Source: Thalassia testudinum (taxonomy: Eukaryota > Streptophyta > Magnoliopsida > Alismatales > Hydrocharitaceae). Taken from it: DNA of 64,000 nucleotides. The stretch spans positions 85,960,001 to 86,024,000 of the forward strand of contig JAZHRO010000063.1 of NCBI GenBank assembly GCA_037157565.1, written 5' to 3'. This document shows, one piece after another, positions 33,020 to 44,928 of the stretch (positions are counted from its first letter, which is position 1; each line of letters opens with the position of its first letter). Below the pieces are notes generated by a model that was given only the letters and a program-made list of their open reading frames with translations, had not been told where the DNA came from and made no database searches. A program made the translations under genes and the position numbers.

Positions 33020-33930
33020 ACTCGAGTTTTCCAAACTTCGACTTTTCTTCTCATGATTTTCCATTCATCAATAACTCTTTAAATCATGCCTCCATGGTCT
33101 CTTTTAACATGTCCAATCAACCCCGTGGTGGAATATATGAGGTTCAAGCTAATTCGAGCTCAATTGAGATGGACATAATAGCTAAGAAATTGGATTGCAT
33201 GGAAGTGGTGGATACGAAATTAGATGAGGTCATCAGTCACACTAAGAAACCTCTAGGGATATCCCCACAAGCCTATTCTATGAATAGGAGAACAATGACT
33301 GCACCTACACTACCACAAACTCCCTTAGGAAAGGACTTTGTGAACAATCTTGACTTGGTTCAACCTATGAACCAATTAAACCTGGAATAAATGCCGATTG
33401 TGTTCCAAGGAGGGACCTTTGTCCCATCTTATCCTGATTATTCTACCCCAACTCCATGCATGCCCTTTGATTATGAGGATGTACAAGCTATCCAGGGTTA
33501 TCCCAAAATGGACCTTTATTCTAATTACTACAACCCTGGTTGGCGAAATGATCCTAATTTCACCTAGTCTATACAGAATCAAAACCCAAATCTGAATTAG
33601 GCAAGACTAGTTGCAAACCCCTCCTCCTATAATCAAGGTCAAAATAATAAGTCAACCTATAATCAGCCAAGATCTGGACCTAATCAATCTACCCAATCTA
33701 ATTAAATGGATACCTTGATTAAAATGATCTAATGAGGAAGAAATTAAGGATAATAAGGCTCAGGACCCAAATACCCTTTCCTAAAGCCTTAAAAAAGCTA
33801 AAAAAAAATAAGAATGTGGCTAGCAATGAGGTGTTGATTGAGTTGTTTAAACAAGTCCAGATTAATATACCACTCCTTGATGCTATTAAGCATATTCCTA
33901 CCAACGTTAAGTTCTTGAAGGATTTATGAA
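33020..33930 (+). pseudogene. gag: Element I gag C-terminal part
   Basis: It matches the second half of gag in element L. The block SNQPRGGIYEVQANSS is followed by DIIAKKLD, corresponding to SQPRGGIYEVQANSGT and DIIAKKLD in L, then a proline/tyrosine-rich tail (GGTFVPSYPDYSTPTP) and a terminal segment with LFKQVQINIPLLDAIKHIP. The capsid core and N-terminus are missing because LTR I' interrupts the gene. Several stops follow 33390. Confidence 0.75.
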
Positions 33931-33999
33931 CTCCCAAGCATAAGGCTAGGACCCAAATGCCATAGAAGGTAGCGTTGTCTGAACAAGTTAGCTTGGTGA

Positions 34000-34673
34000 T
34001 ATTAAGTAGCCTACCTCCTAAGGAAAAGGATGCCAGAGCCTCGTTAATTTCATGTACAATTGGTGATATTAATTTTAATTAAGCTCTTTTGGATTTAGGT
34101 GCTTCAATTAATTTGATACCAACCACCCTTTATAGACAATTTGGATTTGGTGAGCTTAAACCCTCACCTATAACCTTATAATTAGCTAACCAATCTATTA
34201 AAACACCCAAAGGATTGGTTGAGGATGTAATTGTAAGAGTCAAGGACTTTTATTTTGTAGTCGATTTTTTTATCCTTGACATGAAAGTACCTGAAAGATT
34301 GAAAGACACTCCCATCATCTTAGGTAGCCCTGTCTTAGCAACTACTAAAGCTAATATTAATTATGCCACTGGATGTATGGAAATTTCTTTTGGAGATAAA
34401 AGATTACAATTGGATATCTTTAAGGAAACTAAAGGATTTGATTGTGGGTCAATTGATGATATTGATACTGAGGACAATTTGATTGAGGATAGTATGGAAA
34501 TTGGATTAATAGAAAACCCCTTAGAAGCCACCTTAACTCAGTCCACTTCTCACTCACATGCTGAGGAGGTCCCCGATTTATTCTACACTAACACTAACCC
34601 AAATCCCTTCTCAGTTCAAATGATTTTAATTGGACCTGATTTTACCTCTACACCTCCCCACTCGCTAATCTAA
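34000..34673 (+). pseudogene. Element I protease
   Basis: Athila-type retropepsin, which would cut the element polyprotein. The active site LLDLGASINLIP is present (Asp codon 34092-34094), followed by VEDVIVRVKDFYF and the family motif ILGSPVLATTKA near residue 35 of the open stretch that starts at 34215. A stop precedes the active site and another lies after KPSPITL. An acidic linker leads toward reverse transcriptase. Confidence 0.8.
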
Positions 34674-34679
34674 TCCTAT

Positions 34680-35737
34680 CCCAACTTGAACTTAAACCTT
34701 TCCCTAATAATCTAAAATATATCTTCTTTGGACCGAACCAAAGTCTGCCTGTGATTATTAATTCACATCTAACTTGGGAGCAAGAATTTAGACTCACCAT
34801 GGTCCTAAGAGAACACAAACATGCAATTGGGTGGACCATCTCTAACCTTAAAGGAATTAGTCCCTCTTACTGTACTCATAAGATCTATGTTGTGGATGGG
34901 GCTCGACCTTCTCATGAGGTGCAAAGAAGATTAAACTTGAATATGTGAGAGATCGTTAAAAAGGAAATAATCAAGTGGCTTCATGCTAGAATCATATACC
35001 CAATCTTTGATAACCCTTGGGTGAGCACAATACAAGTGGTTCCTAAGAAAGTTGGGCTCACCATTATGACTAATGACAAAGGTGAATCCATCCCTACCTG
35101 CACTACAATCGCATGGCGGGTTTGTATTGATTACAAAAAACTCACCTCTGCAACCAAGAAAGATCATTTTCCCTTTCTTTTTTTGACCAGATCCCTAAGA
35201 GACTAGTAGGGAGAAAGTTTTTCTCTTTTTTGGATGGATACTTTAGATATAATCAAGCTGCCATTAATCCTAAGAATCAAGAGAAAACTACTTTCACTTG
35301 GCCCTATGGAAGCTTTGCTTTCCGTAGAATGCCTTTTGGGCTATGTAATGCACCTACAACACTTTCAAGGGTGCATGCTAGCCATCTTTTCTGACATGGT
35401 GGATGACTATCTTGGGGTCTTCATGGATGACTTTTTTGTATTTGGAGATTTACTTGATTTACACCTAGACCACTTGACCAAGATTCTGAGAAGATGTATT
35501 GAGGTCAACCTAGTAGTAAGCAGAGAGAAGAGCCATTTTATGGTTCAAGAGAGAATTGTACTAGGTCATATTGTATTAGAAAGAATAATACAAGTTGACT
35601 GGGCCAAGGTTGGTTTAATCTCTAATTTTCCACCCCTTAGCTCTGTGAAGCAAATTAGATCATTCCTGGGAGATATTGAATATTATTGAAGGTTTATACA
35701 ACAATTTTCTAAGTTCTCTAGGCCATTGACTAATGTT
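34680..35737 (+). pseudogene. pol: Element I reverse transcriptase, truncated by J
   Basis: This is the fingers and palm of a gypsy reverse transcriptase. AIGWTISNLKGISPSYCTH and a VVPKK...WRVCIDYKKL block are followed by FSFLDGYF and RMPFGLCNAP. A frame change occurs near 35350-35370. The catalytic motif is kept as FMDD in GVFMDDFFVFG. The segment ends within the region corresponding to SFLGHVGFY of L, at the J insertion (35738), so RNase H and integrase are absent from the window. Confidence 0.85.
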
Positions 35738-38152
35738 TGATGTCAAAAATATGCAATTTTGTAAAAAGCGCATTTTTTCGTTGAGATGCATATCTTTGCA
35801 ATCAATTTTTAAAATTTGTAATACCTAGATAATGGCATATCTAGGGTCCTCCGAGGCCAAATTATTAGTCACAAAGATGGTTCTCTCTCTTGCATCCCAA
35901 ATCAACACATGTGATTTTTGTGATTTTTTGTTTTGTTATTTTTATGATTTTCAAAATAATTGGGTATTCAAAAGAGAAGATTACGCTAAAGACTATGCCT
36001 ATCACTAAACCTAAGTGACAAGAAGAAAGCCCTTTTCTCCTAAGCTCACCATAGGCAAGTGCACCTAAGGTAATTAGAAGGAGGTATGGTGTGCTCTATA
36101 ACTACAAGAAAAACACACTACTAGAAAATAAGAAATTGGAAGGCAAATTGAAGACTTTGTATTACTAGTAAGAGAGTACAGGTAGAGGAATGCGTCTTGA
36201 CAAGAAAATAGTAAACTACTAGCTAATACAAAGATAAAATAAAGATAGAAGAAGGGGGGATCCTTTAGTTGAAGTCTAGATGGCCCTTGCTCCAAGTGCA
36301 GTTGCCTTGCACTTCAATAGAGTTCTCCTTGGCTTCTTCTTCAAGTAGTCCTCCTCCAAGCTATCCTCCAAGGTGGCCATCAACCACCTTGCTCCTCCTC
36401 TTACTTGGTCATCCCCTCTAGGTGAAGAACTCCTCCTCCTTGGTGTGGCACAAGTGAGAGGAAAATGGAGAAAGAAGGCACCAAGGGAGCGAGTGGTTGC
36501 CCCCTTTATCTTCTTCTCCTTTTCTTCTCCTTAGTTGTAGGTTTAGGTGGCTATGGTGGAACTAAAACTAAGGAAGAAGGTGATTATATGGTGGTGGTTA
36601 GATGGCATATTTACAGAGTAGGATGGGGATGGTTGGTGTGGGGATTAGGTGTCGGGCAAGGAAGGGTTTTGAGGGTGGTTATGTGGATCCTAGGGTGTAG
36701 GATAGTTGGTGCCACCTTAATGGATGCAAGGGGGGTAGTTATGGGTGGATAAAAGTGGTGCCAACTATGAGGGGTTGCCTTAGTTTTACGCCAGCCTGGG
36801 TGACTTATAGAATGTGGTTAGGTGTAAGGCAAGGTTGGCATGTGGAGGTGGTTGTATGGTGGAGATGGAGGGCTATTTTAGAGCGAAAAGGGGGTGGTTA
36901 GTTATTGTCATTTTGGCGCCAATTTTAGGTGTCACTTGGTGATGGTGGTGGTGTGAAAGGTAGTGAAGAGTTGGTGCCAAAATTGGGGAGGCATATGGGT
37001 AGCTTAGGTGGAGTTAAGTAGGATTATTTGGTGGAGCCTAGGTTAGGTGAGTTAGGGTTATGTTTTGGTGCCATGGAGGTGGACTTAGCTAAGCTAGCTT
37101 AACTAGTAGGTGAATGGAATAGGAGGTAGAGGGAGCTTGGGTTTTGGAGATGAGGAGCTAGAAGGAGCTACCTTAAGTTGCACTAGAGCTGATGGCTGTT
37201 GACGAGAACTACAAGGAGCTATCTTAGTTGGCTTAGCTTGCTAGTTCTATGCAAGCTACTAAGCCAAGCTAAGATGAGCTAGCTTTTGCTGATATGAGCT
37301 GAGGTGAGTCAAGTCTGGTCTTCCCATAGACTACTTAGCTAGCTGGAGTAGCTAGCTTAGGTCAAGTAGCTCAGCAATACCAAGTTGAGCTTAGGAAAGT
37401 CTCTGGGAGCTGGACTTGAGCTGGCTTAAATTGGTTGAGGTCATTTTCAGCTAACTAGGCTTAGCTAGTTGATAGCAGTAGCTAGCCATAGTCAAGTGGA
37501 GCTTCCAGTGAACTGTTCAGAGTTGGAGGAGCTGGAATGGAGCTGGGATCAACTGTCTTGGGCTAGTTTGAGCTGCCATCCAACTGAGGTGAGCTAAATG
37601 GAGCTGAGGTGAACTATCTAGAGCTACCATTTAGCTAAGATGAGATGAATGGAGCTGAGGATGAGTTGATCCAGCTAGAATGAGCTGGGATCCAGTTGGT
37701 AGGTGCTTCTCCTTCATCTTCTGGCTTCTTGAGTGCCAAGGTATGTGGTATCTGACTTTCTGCCTATCCTTGACACTCAGATAAACACATCAAAAATACA
37801 AATAAAATGCATTGCATGCCTAACCTAGGTGAATTCCTAATTGCAGCTCGAAAACCCATTTGCAGATTTAAAAACCTAAGAGCTAGATCTATTTTAGGGC
37901 ACAAGAATGATGATAAACTAGCATTTATCACACCCCCATGCTTATCTTTTTCTAGTCTCTTAGCAAAACTATTTTCACAAGATGGATTTTTGGGGAAGAC
38001 TATTTTTTTTACTTTTGAGGAAAAGGAGATCACGAGTGATGTGCACACATCTAATTGGCCTAAAATGCCTATTTATGCATGTTCCTAGGTCAATAGAAGC
38101 ATCATGCATTATAAGTATTGCATAACATGCATCACCATGCATTTGCTAAGTT
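35738..38152 (+). repeat. LTR-like insertion J
   Basis: It begins TGATGTCAAAAATATGC exactly where the RT sequence of element I stops. The preceding five bases are ATGTT; the matching duplication would lie outside the window. There is no coding region with family features. It includes an AGCT-rich stretch (37140-37720). I infer an LTR from the TG start and lack of genes; the other end is not visible. Confidence 0.55.
37140..37720. repeat. AGCT-rich cryptic repeat
   Basis: Dozens of AGCT tetramers occur in about 580 bp, mostly as GAGCTGAGGTGAGCT, TAGCTAG or TGGAGCTG words, with irregular spacing. It is not a clean tandem repeat. Confidence 0.7.
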
Positions 38153-38693
38153 TGTAAAAATTATAGGTTAATTTACCCTTTTTGTGGCTAGGGGATAGAG
38201 CGATATCATTTCAGGGCCTCTGATTGAAGATCTAACCTTACAGATCTGATCAGGGTGACGATCGGAGTTCAACGCCTCCAAGATCGCCTCGATCGGACCT
38301 CTGTAGCAACAGATGCAGTCTAAGGAAGATCAGAGGTCAAGAGGCAAGGTGGTGAAAATACAAACCTCAGATGACAAATCCAACTGCATGGATGAATTTG
38401 GATCAACAATCACAGCCCAACGGACAAAAATCGGTCTAATCCGACATCCATGGCACCACCTACGAGCATTTGAAGATGGACGACTAGAATGGCGCCACGT
38501 GGAGCCATCCCAGCAGCCCAAATTATCCAAGCACGCCCGCAACAACTCTTCATCTGATGATCAATGCATCCAAGTTGTTGGATCATATGGATGGCTAGGA
38601 AGGCACCACGTGGTGCCATCCTAGTTGCCCAAATGGCCCATGCACTCCTACATCAACTCTTCATCAAATGATCAATGCATCTTAACTGTCGGA
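38153..38693 (+). repeat. K-like LTR fragment interrupted by K
   Basis: The start TGTAAAAATTATAGG and the following 500 bp resemble the first part of LTR K (CTAAAATTATCGG, ATCGGAGTTCAACG). They end at the K insertion. The boundary with J is inferred from this resemblance only. Confidence 0.5.
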
Positions 38694-39954
38694 TGATGAC
38701 TCTAAAATTATCGGTGTTAATATTATCAATTAAAGTCAATTTTGAGGGTACTTGTGCAATAATGACATATTATAATGGGCTTGGGAGCATTGCATGCATA
38801 TTTCTTGATCTTTATGTGTAAGTTGCTTAAAATCAATGTTTAACGACCTTGTGCACAAGTCCATATTGAAACAGGTCTCAGATGAGTAATTAGACCATAT
38901 GGATGGATCCAAATCTACGAACGGAGTCCAACGGACTCAAAATTACCTTGATACGACCTCCGTAACTCCCATAACAAGCCCAAGAAGTTTTGACCGTTCG
39001 ATCTAAGAATCAGCCACATGCCTCAGCACCTCTCTCTCTCTATTCAGTGCTTCATCAAGTGATGTAAGTCGTTCGATCTATGATCGAACGGCTGAGGACC
39101 CGTGGGCACACGCACAAAAGTGGATCAAGTTGTGGCCTTGGCGCAACGGTTGCACCTCCATCTGGCATCCACCAGGCATAGGTTTAAGCCTCCCCTCCCC
39201 TCAATTTTGCAATTGAGGTGCAACAACGAGTAGCAGCGCACGTGCGCCCATGCGTGGAAGGAGTGCAGCCTAGCACAGCGCGTGCCAGCGCATGTGCGCA
39301 TGACATGCCACGTGGGGCACGCTGGCCAGCATGCACGTTGGAGGCTACAGGCTCAAGCGCAAGGGTTACGATGACTCATGCGGCTGGTCTTCAGTGACGC
39401 TTTGAATGTCGCTATTGACTCGAGGACAAATTTTAGCCCTTTTCACCACTATAAAAAGAAACCTTCCCCCCTCATTTGCATGCATCTTCTACCCAAGAGT
39501 TTCCACCACTTTATAGAGCTCCCAAGCAAGGTTGTGAAGACATCGAGTCACCAACAGAAGTCCCTCCACCACCGTGGCTATCTCAACGCCATCCATTGCC
39601 TCTCATTTAGTTTTAATTGTTGATAGTTGTAGTTCATCTATTTTATTTAAGAATTCATCTATATTGTGTTGATCATAACATTTGATAGTCAATAGATCAT
39701 TGATACATTATTCCCATATGTTTATCATGGATTTCTAGCTTTATCTCTCTCTCCCTATCTCTCTCTCTCTTCCTCTCTGATTTGCAAGCGAACAAATCAA
39801 CATATATTTGCGACATATAAGAAAATATCTGATCCGATTCCACGCCTCCCTATGTTCGACACTCGGATTCACGTCTGATAACTTTTATTTAAAATTGACA
39901 TCGTAAAGCATCCTACAATGAGCGACTTAACACAAGCGTGTTTCGCGATGGTCA
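38694..39954 (+). repeat. Element K 5' LTR
   Basis: This is 1261 bp, beginning TGATGACTCTAAAATTATCGG and ending GCGATGGTCA. The start could be three bases later. TATA box TATAAAAAG at 39450-39458, CT-rich tract 39743-39778, and the LTR-end motif CCTATGTTCGACACTCGG. It is related to LTR L. Confidence 0.8.
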
Positions 39955-39959
39955 GTTTT

Positions 39960-39977
39960 TGGCGCCGTTGTCGGGGA
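39960..39977 (+). other. Primer-binding site of element K
   Basis: TGGCGCCGTTGTCGGGGA, followed by GGCAACGG. This is the best preserved gypsy primer site in the window. Confidence 0.93.
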
Positions 39978-41508
39978 GGCAACGGATCTTTTACTCGCTT
40001 TCATTTTCTTGAAAATTAATTGTATTCGTGTTATCTAACTTGCTCTTCTCTCTCTTTTTGTGGTTGCAAGAAACACGTGCAGCGATAAGGAGAGGAGAAC
40101 GAATCAGGTTGGGTCGAAGGAAGTGCAAGAAGAAGACCGCCATCAATCTGAAGGTTCGATCTTGTCTTCCCACGATCTAAAGGTAACTTGTCATCCTGGG
40201 ACTTAATAAAATGGTGGTGTTATAAAAGAAAACCTCTTTTGTTTGTCGAAGCAAACACCACCATTAATTCTTCAACCCGTTAACTTTACAAAATCATTTT
40301 CTGGATTCGGATTGAGAACATGATTAAAGGACCCTTAGCACCTCTAAAAATTTTGAGAAAACTCTCAGAGGTGCTCCTTTTAGTAGGCGAACTTCACCTC
40401 AAATTTCATATCCAAACTCTTTGTGGTTTGGCTGTGAGAAATTTGCTACTGGAAGTGCGCAAGGTTGTCTTGAGTTATAAAGATCTATAAGTTGTTCTTG
40501 CTAATGTTAACCCCACACAGCTTGGATTTGTGAGAAATTCATATTTTTGGAAAGCTCTTGAAAATCTATACACTTCATCTGAAGTCCATTTTTGCATTTG
40601 AAATTGATTAGTGCCTATTCTGATGAAAATCTTAAACTTGTGCACTGATCTAGAAATTCTGGACAGAATGACCCCCTCTTAAAGAAACATGAATTTGGGT
40701 GGTCTATCATCTCAAAAAAATTTTGAAATTAATTTGGTTAAAAAGTTCATTCGATTTTGGTCAGGATAGGGTAATTGCTTATTTTGATTGGACCCTTCTT
40801 GATAGAATCTTAAAAAAAGATTGATTGAGTAGAAGCTACACACCCTAGGATCTTCCACACTAGGAAGTTTTTAACTTTATAGTCACACAAAAGGCCTTAA
40901 AAAAATCAATCTTCACCAGCCATCTGACTATACATTTGTGCCTTGTTTGAATGCATAAACAAGTCAATTTTAAAATCCATTAAAGCAAGATTCAAATTTC
41001 AAAAATCACACATCTTAATCTTTCTTGTTAAAGAACACTTGTTTTGGCATTGGGTCCTTACACCCAGTTGTGCACATGGCCTAAACTGAAATTTTAAGGG
41101 CATTAACCCCCCTAACGCCCTTCACTGACCTAGCCCTAAAAATTAAGTAGATGTTGGCCCTAGGAATCATTGAGTTCGTTTCAGGATATTTTCCTGAACA
41201 CATAGTGAATTAGTGACGTCTGCTTACTCCAAAAGGTGCCGAGTTGGGAGGCCCGATTGTCAAATGACTTAAGAAAGCCGGGGTTTGGAATAATTAGCGG
41301 CCTTCAGGATACGCTCCCCCTCCTTCACCTTCCCAACTCTACCACCTCGGGAGTAAGGACAACACCAAATTCATCGTGTGGTCGAAATCTACTTCTGAAG
41401 CGTAAGTGGCCTAGGTGTACACTTTAGGGCTTAGATTTGTTTACATGATTGTGCACACACTTCTTGCATCTATTTCCCTTCTCATCTTTCTTGGTTCTTC
41501 TCCAGTGT
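39978..41508 (+). other. Element K untranslated leader
   Basis: Non-coding leader between primer site and gag; no gene seen. Confidence 0.75.
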
Positions 41509-42271
41509 ATGCACGGGAGGCGATCACTTCATCCCGAATTTGTTGCTTTAGATAGAGAAACTAAGAGAAAACTTGATTTTTCTAGGGGTAGGACTGAGGA
41601 CGTGGCCGACCCACGAGTTGAGGAGGTTGAGGATCAACCTTAACTCGATGCCATGGCCATGATTTTGGCTCAGATTATAGCTAACCACCAACTTCAGCAA
41701 CAACAAATCCATACCATTATGCAAGCCATACATCGACTGCAAAATCCTCAAGGGCAGGATCCTCAAGGGCAGGCCCCACTGAACCCGCCTAACCCACCAC
41801 CACCCCTTCAAGGCCAACCAAGGCCTCTCCGTGATTTTACGATCCATCTGCCATACATGTAGAGCCATACCTTAGGGTCCCCGAAGGGGGAGATGATTTT
41901 GAGCTAAAACTCAATGTCCTTAGCTTGATTCAAAGCCATTTCCTTAGGAGCTCAAATGAAGACCCTATCCAACACGTAGAGGACCTTGATCGAATTGCTC
42001 GGACCGTGAAACCTAGGAACATCCGTTTGGATATTGTGCTAATTAAGATGTTCCCGTTCTCCCTAAGAGACAAAGCGTCTCATTGGCTTAGGACTTTAGG
42101 GAGACCCATATCCACTTGGGAGGAATTAAGGCATGCTTTTCTTAAGAAGGTTTTTCCCATAGGAAAGACTAATGCCCTTAGGAGAGACATCACTACATTT
42201 ATCCTACAAAGTGGAGAGCAATTTCATGAGGCATGGGAAAGATTTAATGAATTATTAAGGAAATGCCTACA
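41509..42271 (+). pseudogene. gag: Element K gag, truncated
   Basis: Athila-type Gag starting at 41509 (MHGRRSLHPEF). It has a Gln-rich helix (HQLQQQQIHTIMQAIHRLQ) and a Pro-rich segment. The capsid core then follows in a shifted frame (41925 on) with FPFSLRDKASHWLRTLGRP, KKVFPIGKTNALRRDITTF and EAWERFNELLRKC. Stops lie at 41641-41643 and 41860-41862, and a frame change precedes 41925. It stops at the L insertion, right after LLRKC, where L continues with PHHKVPRW. Confidence 0.85.
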
Positions 42272-43813
42272 TAAGAACACTACATTTTGGAGTAATAATT
42301 CTGCCAATTGGGGTTTATCTTAAAGATAATATGCACGAATAGCACATCATGAATGGGCATGGGAGCATTGCATGCATCGCAGGTTAAGATTGCTTATAAA
42401 CCAATATTAATGGCCATTTGCACAAGTTCATGTCAAAGTAGGCCTCAGATGAGCAATCGGACCACATGGATGGATTCAGAACGACGAACGGAGTCCAACG
42501 GATTCAAAATCGGCCAAATCCGACATCTAGAGCTCCCACAAATGACCCAAGAAGTTCTGACCATTGATCTAATGATCAACGGCTACGAAGCTGCCATGTG
42601 GCGCCATCACCACGCCCCTCGCCCGCAGCACAACTCCACCACACCGCGCTCTGCAACTTTAAGCCATCCGATCTTCGATCGGACGGCTGAGAGTGCACGC
42701 CCCTCGTCCCCACATCCACAGTGCCCACAAACCGCAGTAGATCACGAATGTTGGATCTTCATCCAAGAGTCGCCCTCATCGCACCAATGCAACATCTCCA
42801 CGACAATCAGAAGGCACAGCGCAGCGGTACGTGCCTCACCCATGCACTGTGGGACGCGGGTTCGAGGCGCCCACCGTAGCTCAAATTTGAGCGGTCGTGA
42901 GGCGTGTGCGATTACAGCAGCTCATCTGCGATCGAACGGCGCAGAAGTAAGCAACGCGGCACGATCACGAACGCTCACACCAGACACGCGTGATGACGCG
43001 TGCGCGCAGTGCTCTCAAGGCACAATCTGAAGGCGCGCTCCGTGCGCAATCTCAACCATCCGATCTTCGATCAAACGATCCTCAACGGCCGCACACAAAT
43101 CGTAAAGGAGAAGAAGAACAGTGCGCGCGTGCGACCAGTGGGCAGGGGTCTTCACCGACATTTTGGGAAGGGTTTTAGCGACGTCCCGGACATCGCTAAA
43201 ACCCCTTCTTCATTTGGAAAGCCCTTCTTCCTATTTAAACCCCTTCCAACCACGGACGTCGCTAAAACCCCTTCTTCATTTAGAAAGCCCTTCTTCCTAT
43301 TTAAACCCCTTCCAACCACCCATGGGAAGCATGGAATACCTTTGCAAGTGTTATACCTCCCTCCTAGCTTCCCTTAGCATCTCTTGTAATCAACAGAGTC
43401 GATGAGTCACCGACGAAGACCTCTTCCACCGCCGTGGCCGCCTCGCCGTCTCCCTTCTCTCTCTCTCTCCCTTTACTCTAGCTTTACTTTACTTTTGTTA
43501 AGCATTAGCTATTGTTGTATTTGTAAAACTCGAGTTGCATGTTAAATATAGTATTGATGTTGTTTTCCATCTTGATCTAAGTGAATGCCATCACTTAAAA
43601 GACTCTAACCCTACTCTCTCTCTCACTTGCTTTCTCCCACGTTTTCTCGCAAGCGAAAACCTGCCATTTCTGTGACACTAAGTGATAGAAAAATCCAATT
43701 TTTACGCCTCCCTGTGTTCGATACTCGGACTCACGTCTATTCTTCAATTAAAATCGACGTTGCAAACGTAAACTACAACGACCCTTTTAAACAAACGCAT
43801 CCGTAGCACGTCA
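42272..43813 (+). repeat. Element L 5' LTR
   Basis: About 1542 bp. The start reads TAAGAACACTAC where the 3' LTR reads TGACAACACTAC, so the terminal TG has mutated. It ends GTAGCACGTCA. It contains a 66-bp tandem duplication with two TATTTAAA boxes (43188-43319). Confidence 0.85.
43188..43319 (+). repeat. 66-bp tandem duplication carrying the promoter TATA
   Basis: Two units (43188-43253 and 43254-43319), two base differences apart, each with CTTCATTT and CCTATTTAAACCCC. The 3' LTR has a single copy (55405-55455). Confidence 0.88.
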
Positions 43814-43819
43814 ATTTTT

Positions 43820-43836
43820 AGTGCCGTTGCTGGGGA
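43820..43836 (+). other. Degenerate primer-binding site of element L
   Basis: TAGTGCCGTTGCTGGGGA (starting at 43819) differs from TGGCGCCGTTGCCGGGGA by one G-to-A and two C-to-T changes; GGCAACGG follows. Confidence 0.85.
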
Positions 43837-44928
43837 GGCAACGGATTTATTCTGTCACTTCCATTTTGCATCCATGCTCATATCATCTAACGCATTTTCT
43901 CCTTCTACTTGATGGTTGTAGGAACTCAACGCTTGGACAGTGAAGGAGCGCAACTCGTGACGGTGGAGATGGATTAAGCGCAGCAGGGACCGATTGTGAG
44001 TAGTTCTCTACCGGTGGTTGTTTGCTTGCCTAAAAAAAAATCTAAAAAATTTTAAAATCAAAAAAAAAATTGGCATGGTGAATGATTGCCTGATCCTCAT
44101 CCTTAACTCATCACCCAACAAAAAATACACTCTAACATTCTTAAAGACCTAATCTTTTTGGAGTGTTTTTCTTTCATTTTGAGTGGTGTTTACAAAGCCA
44201 CCGTAAATTGACATGGGCCACACCACTCACCCCTAAAATCAACTCATCTGGTAGAAATTTGATGAACACTAGGATGAGCACATTAGGGTTTTGGAGCCTC
44301 TTCACATTAAAGAAAATCTACTCTCACCGATTGTGTGCAAAACTTGGCTTGCCTGAAAACATTAAGACACGTCAACCCTAAAAGACACAAAAGTAAGGAC
44401 AAACATTAAAAGATACCACATCTTAAATCCTTGCTTGAAAACCATGTTTTGATAGGAGTACACACACTTGAATTGGAGAACCAAGAGGCACCACCCTAAT
44501 CAACGCCTCATCACATAACCCAAGCACAAGCACTGTCCTAGCCCCATTAAAACAGAGTAGACGTGCCCTAGGTAGGACTGGGTTAAGTCTCAAGAGGCGT
44601 GGTTTTGTTTGATAGGCACTTGCCTTCATTCCCTTAGTAGAATCTGGTGACTAGGCTGCGGGAAAGTGTCAAACGACCACGGTTGTGGGGTCTACGAAAC
44701 CAGCGGTGCAAGCCAAAGGAAGAACCTTCCCTACAATCCCCTCGTAATCAACCTAGCCAGATTAGCTTTGGGAAGGGCAGTCCCGTGCCTACGGACTTGA
44801 TCACTCCTTTGGAGATTTCTAGGTCCCCTATGGAATACACTATAAGGACTAGGCTTGCTTGCTTGGTTGTGCACACACACTTCTCGCATCTGTCGCTCTC
44901 TGCATCCCCTCCTATTCTTCTCTAGTGT
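43837..44928 (+). other. Element L untranslated leader
   Basis: Non-coding; no gene recognised. Confidence 0.75.

Larger units (their letters stand above)
38694..42271 (+). mobile_element. Element K: Athila-type gypsy, 5' part, cut by element L
   Basis: LTR 38694-39954, intact primer-binding site, leader, and gag up to 42271, where L has inserted inside a codon run that matches L's own gag. The rest would lie beyond the window. Confidence 0.85.

Noticed and set aside
42353..43405. ORF of 225 codons and neighbours in the 5' LTR of L
   Set aside because: Inside an LTR, absent as an open frame in the 3' LTR, basic and low in complexity.
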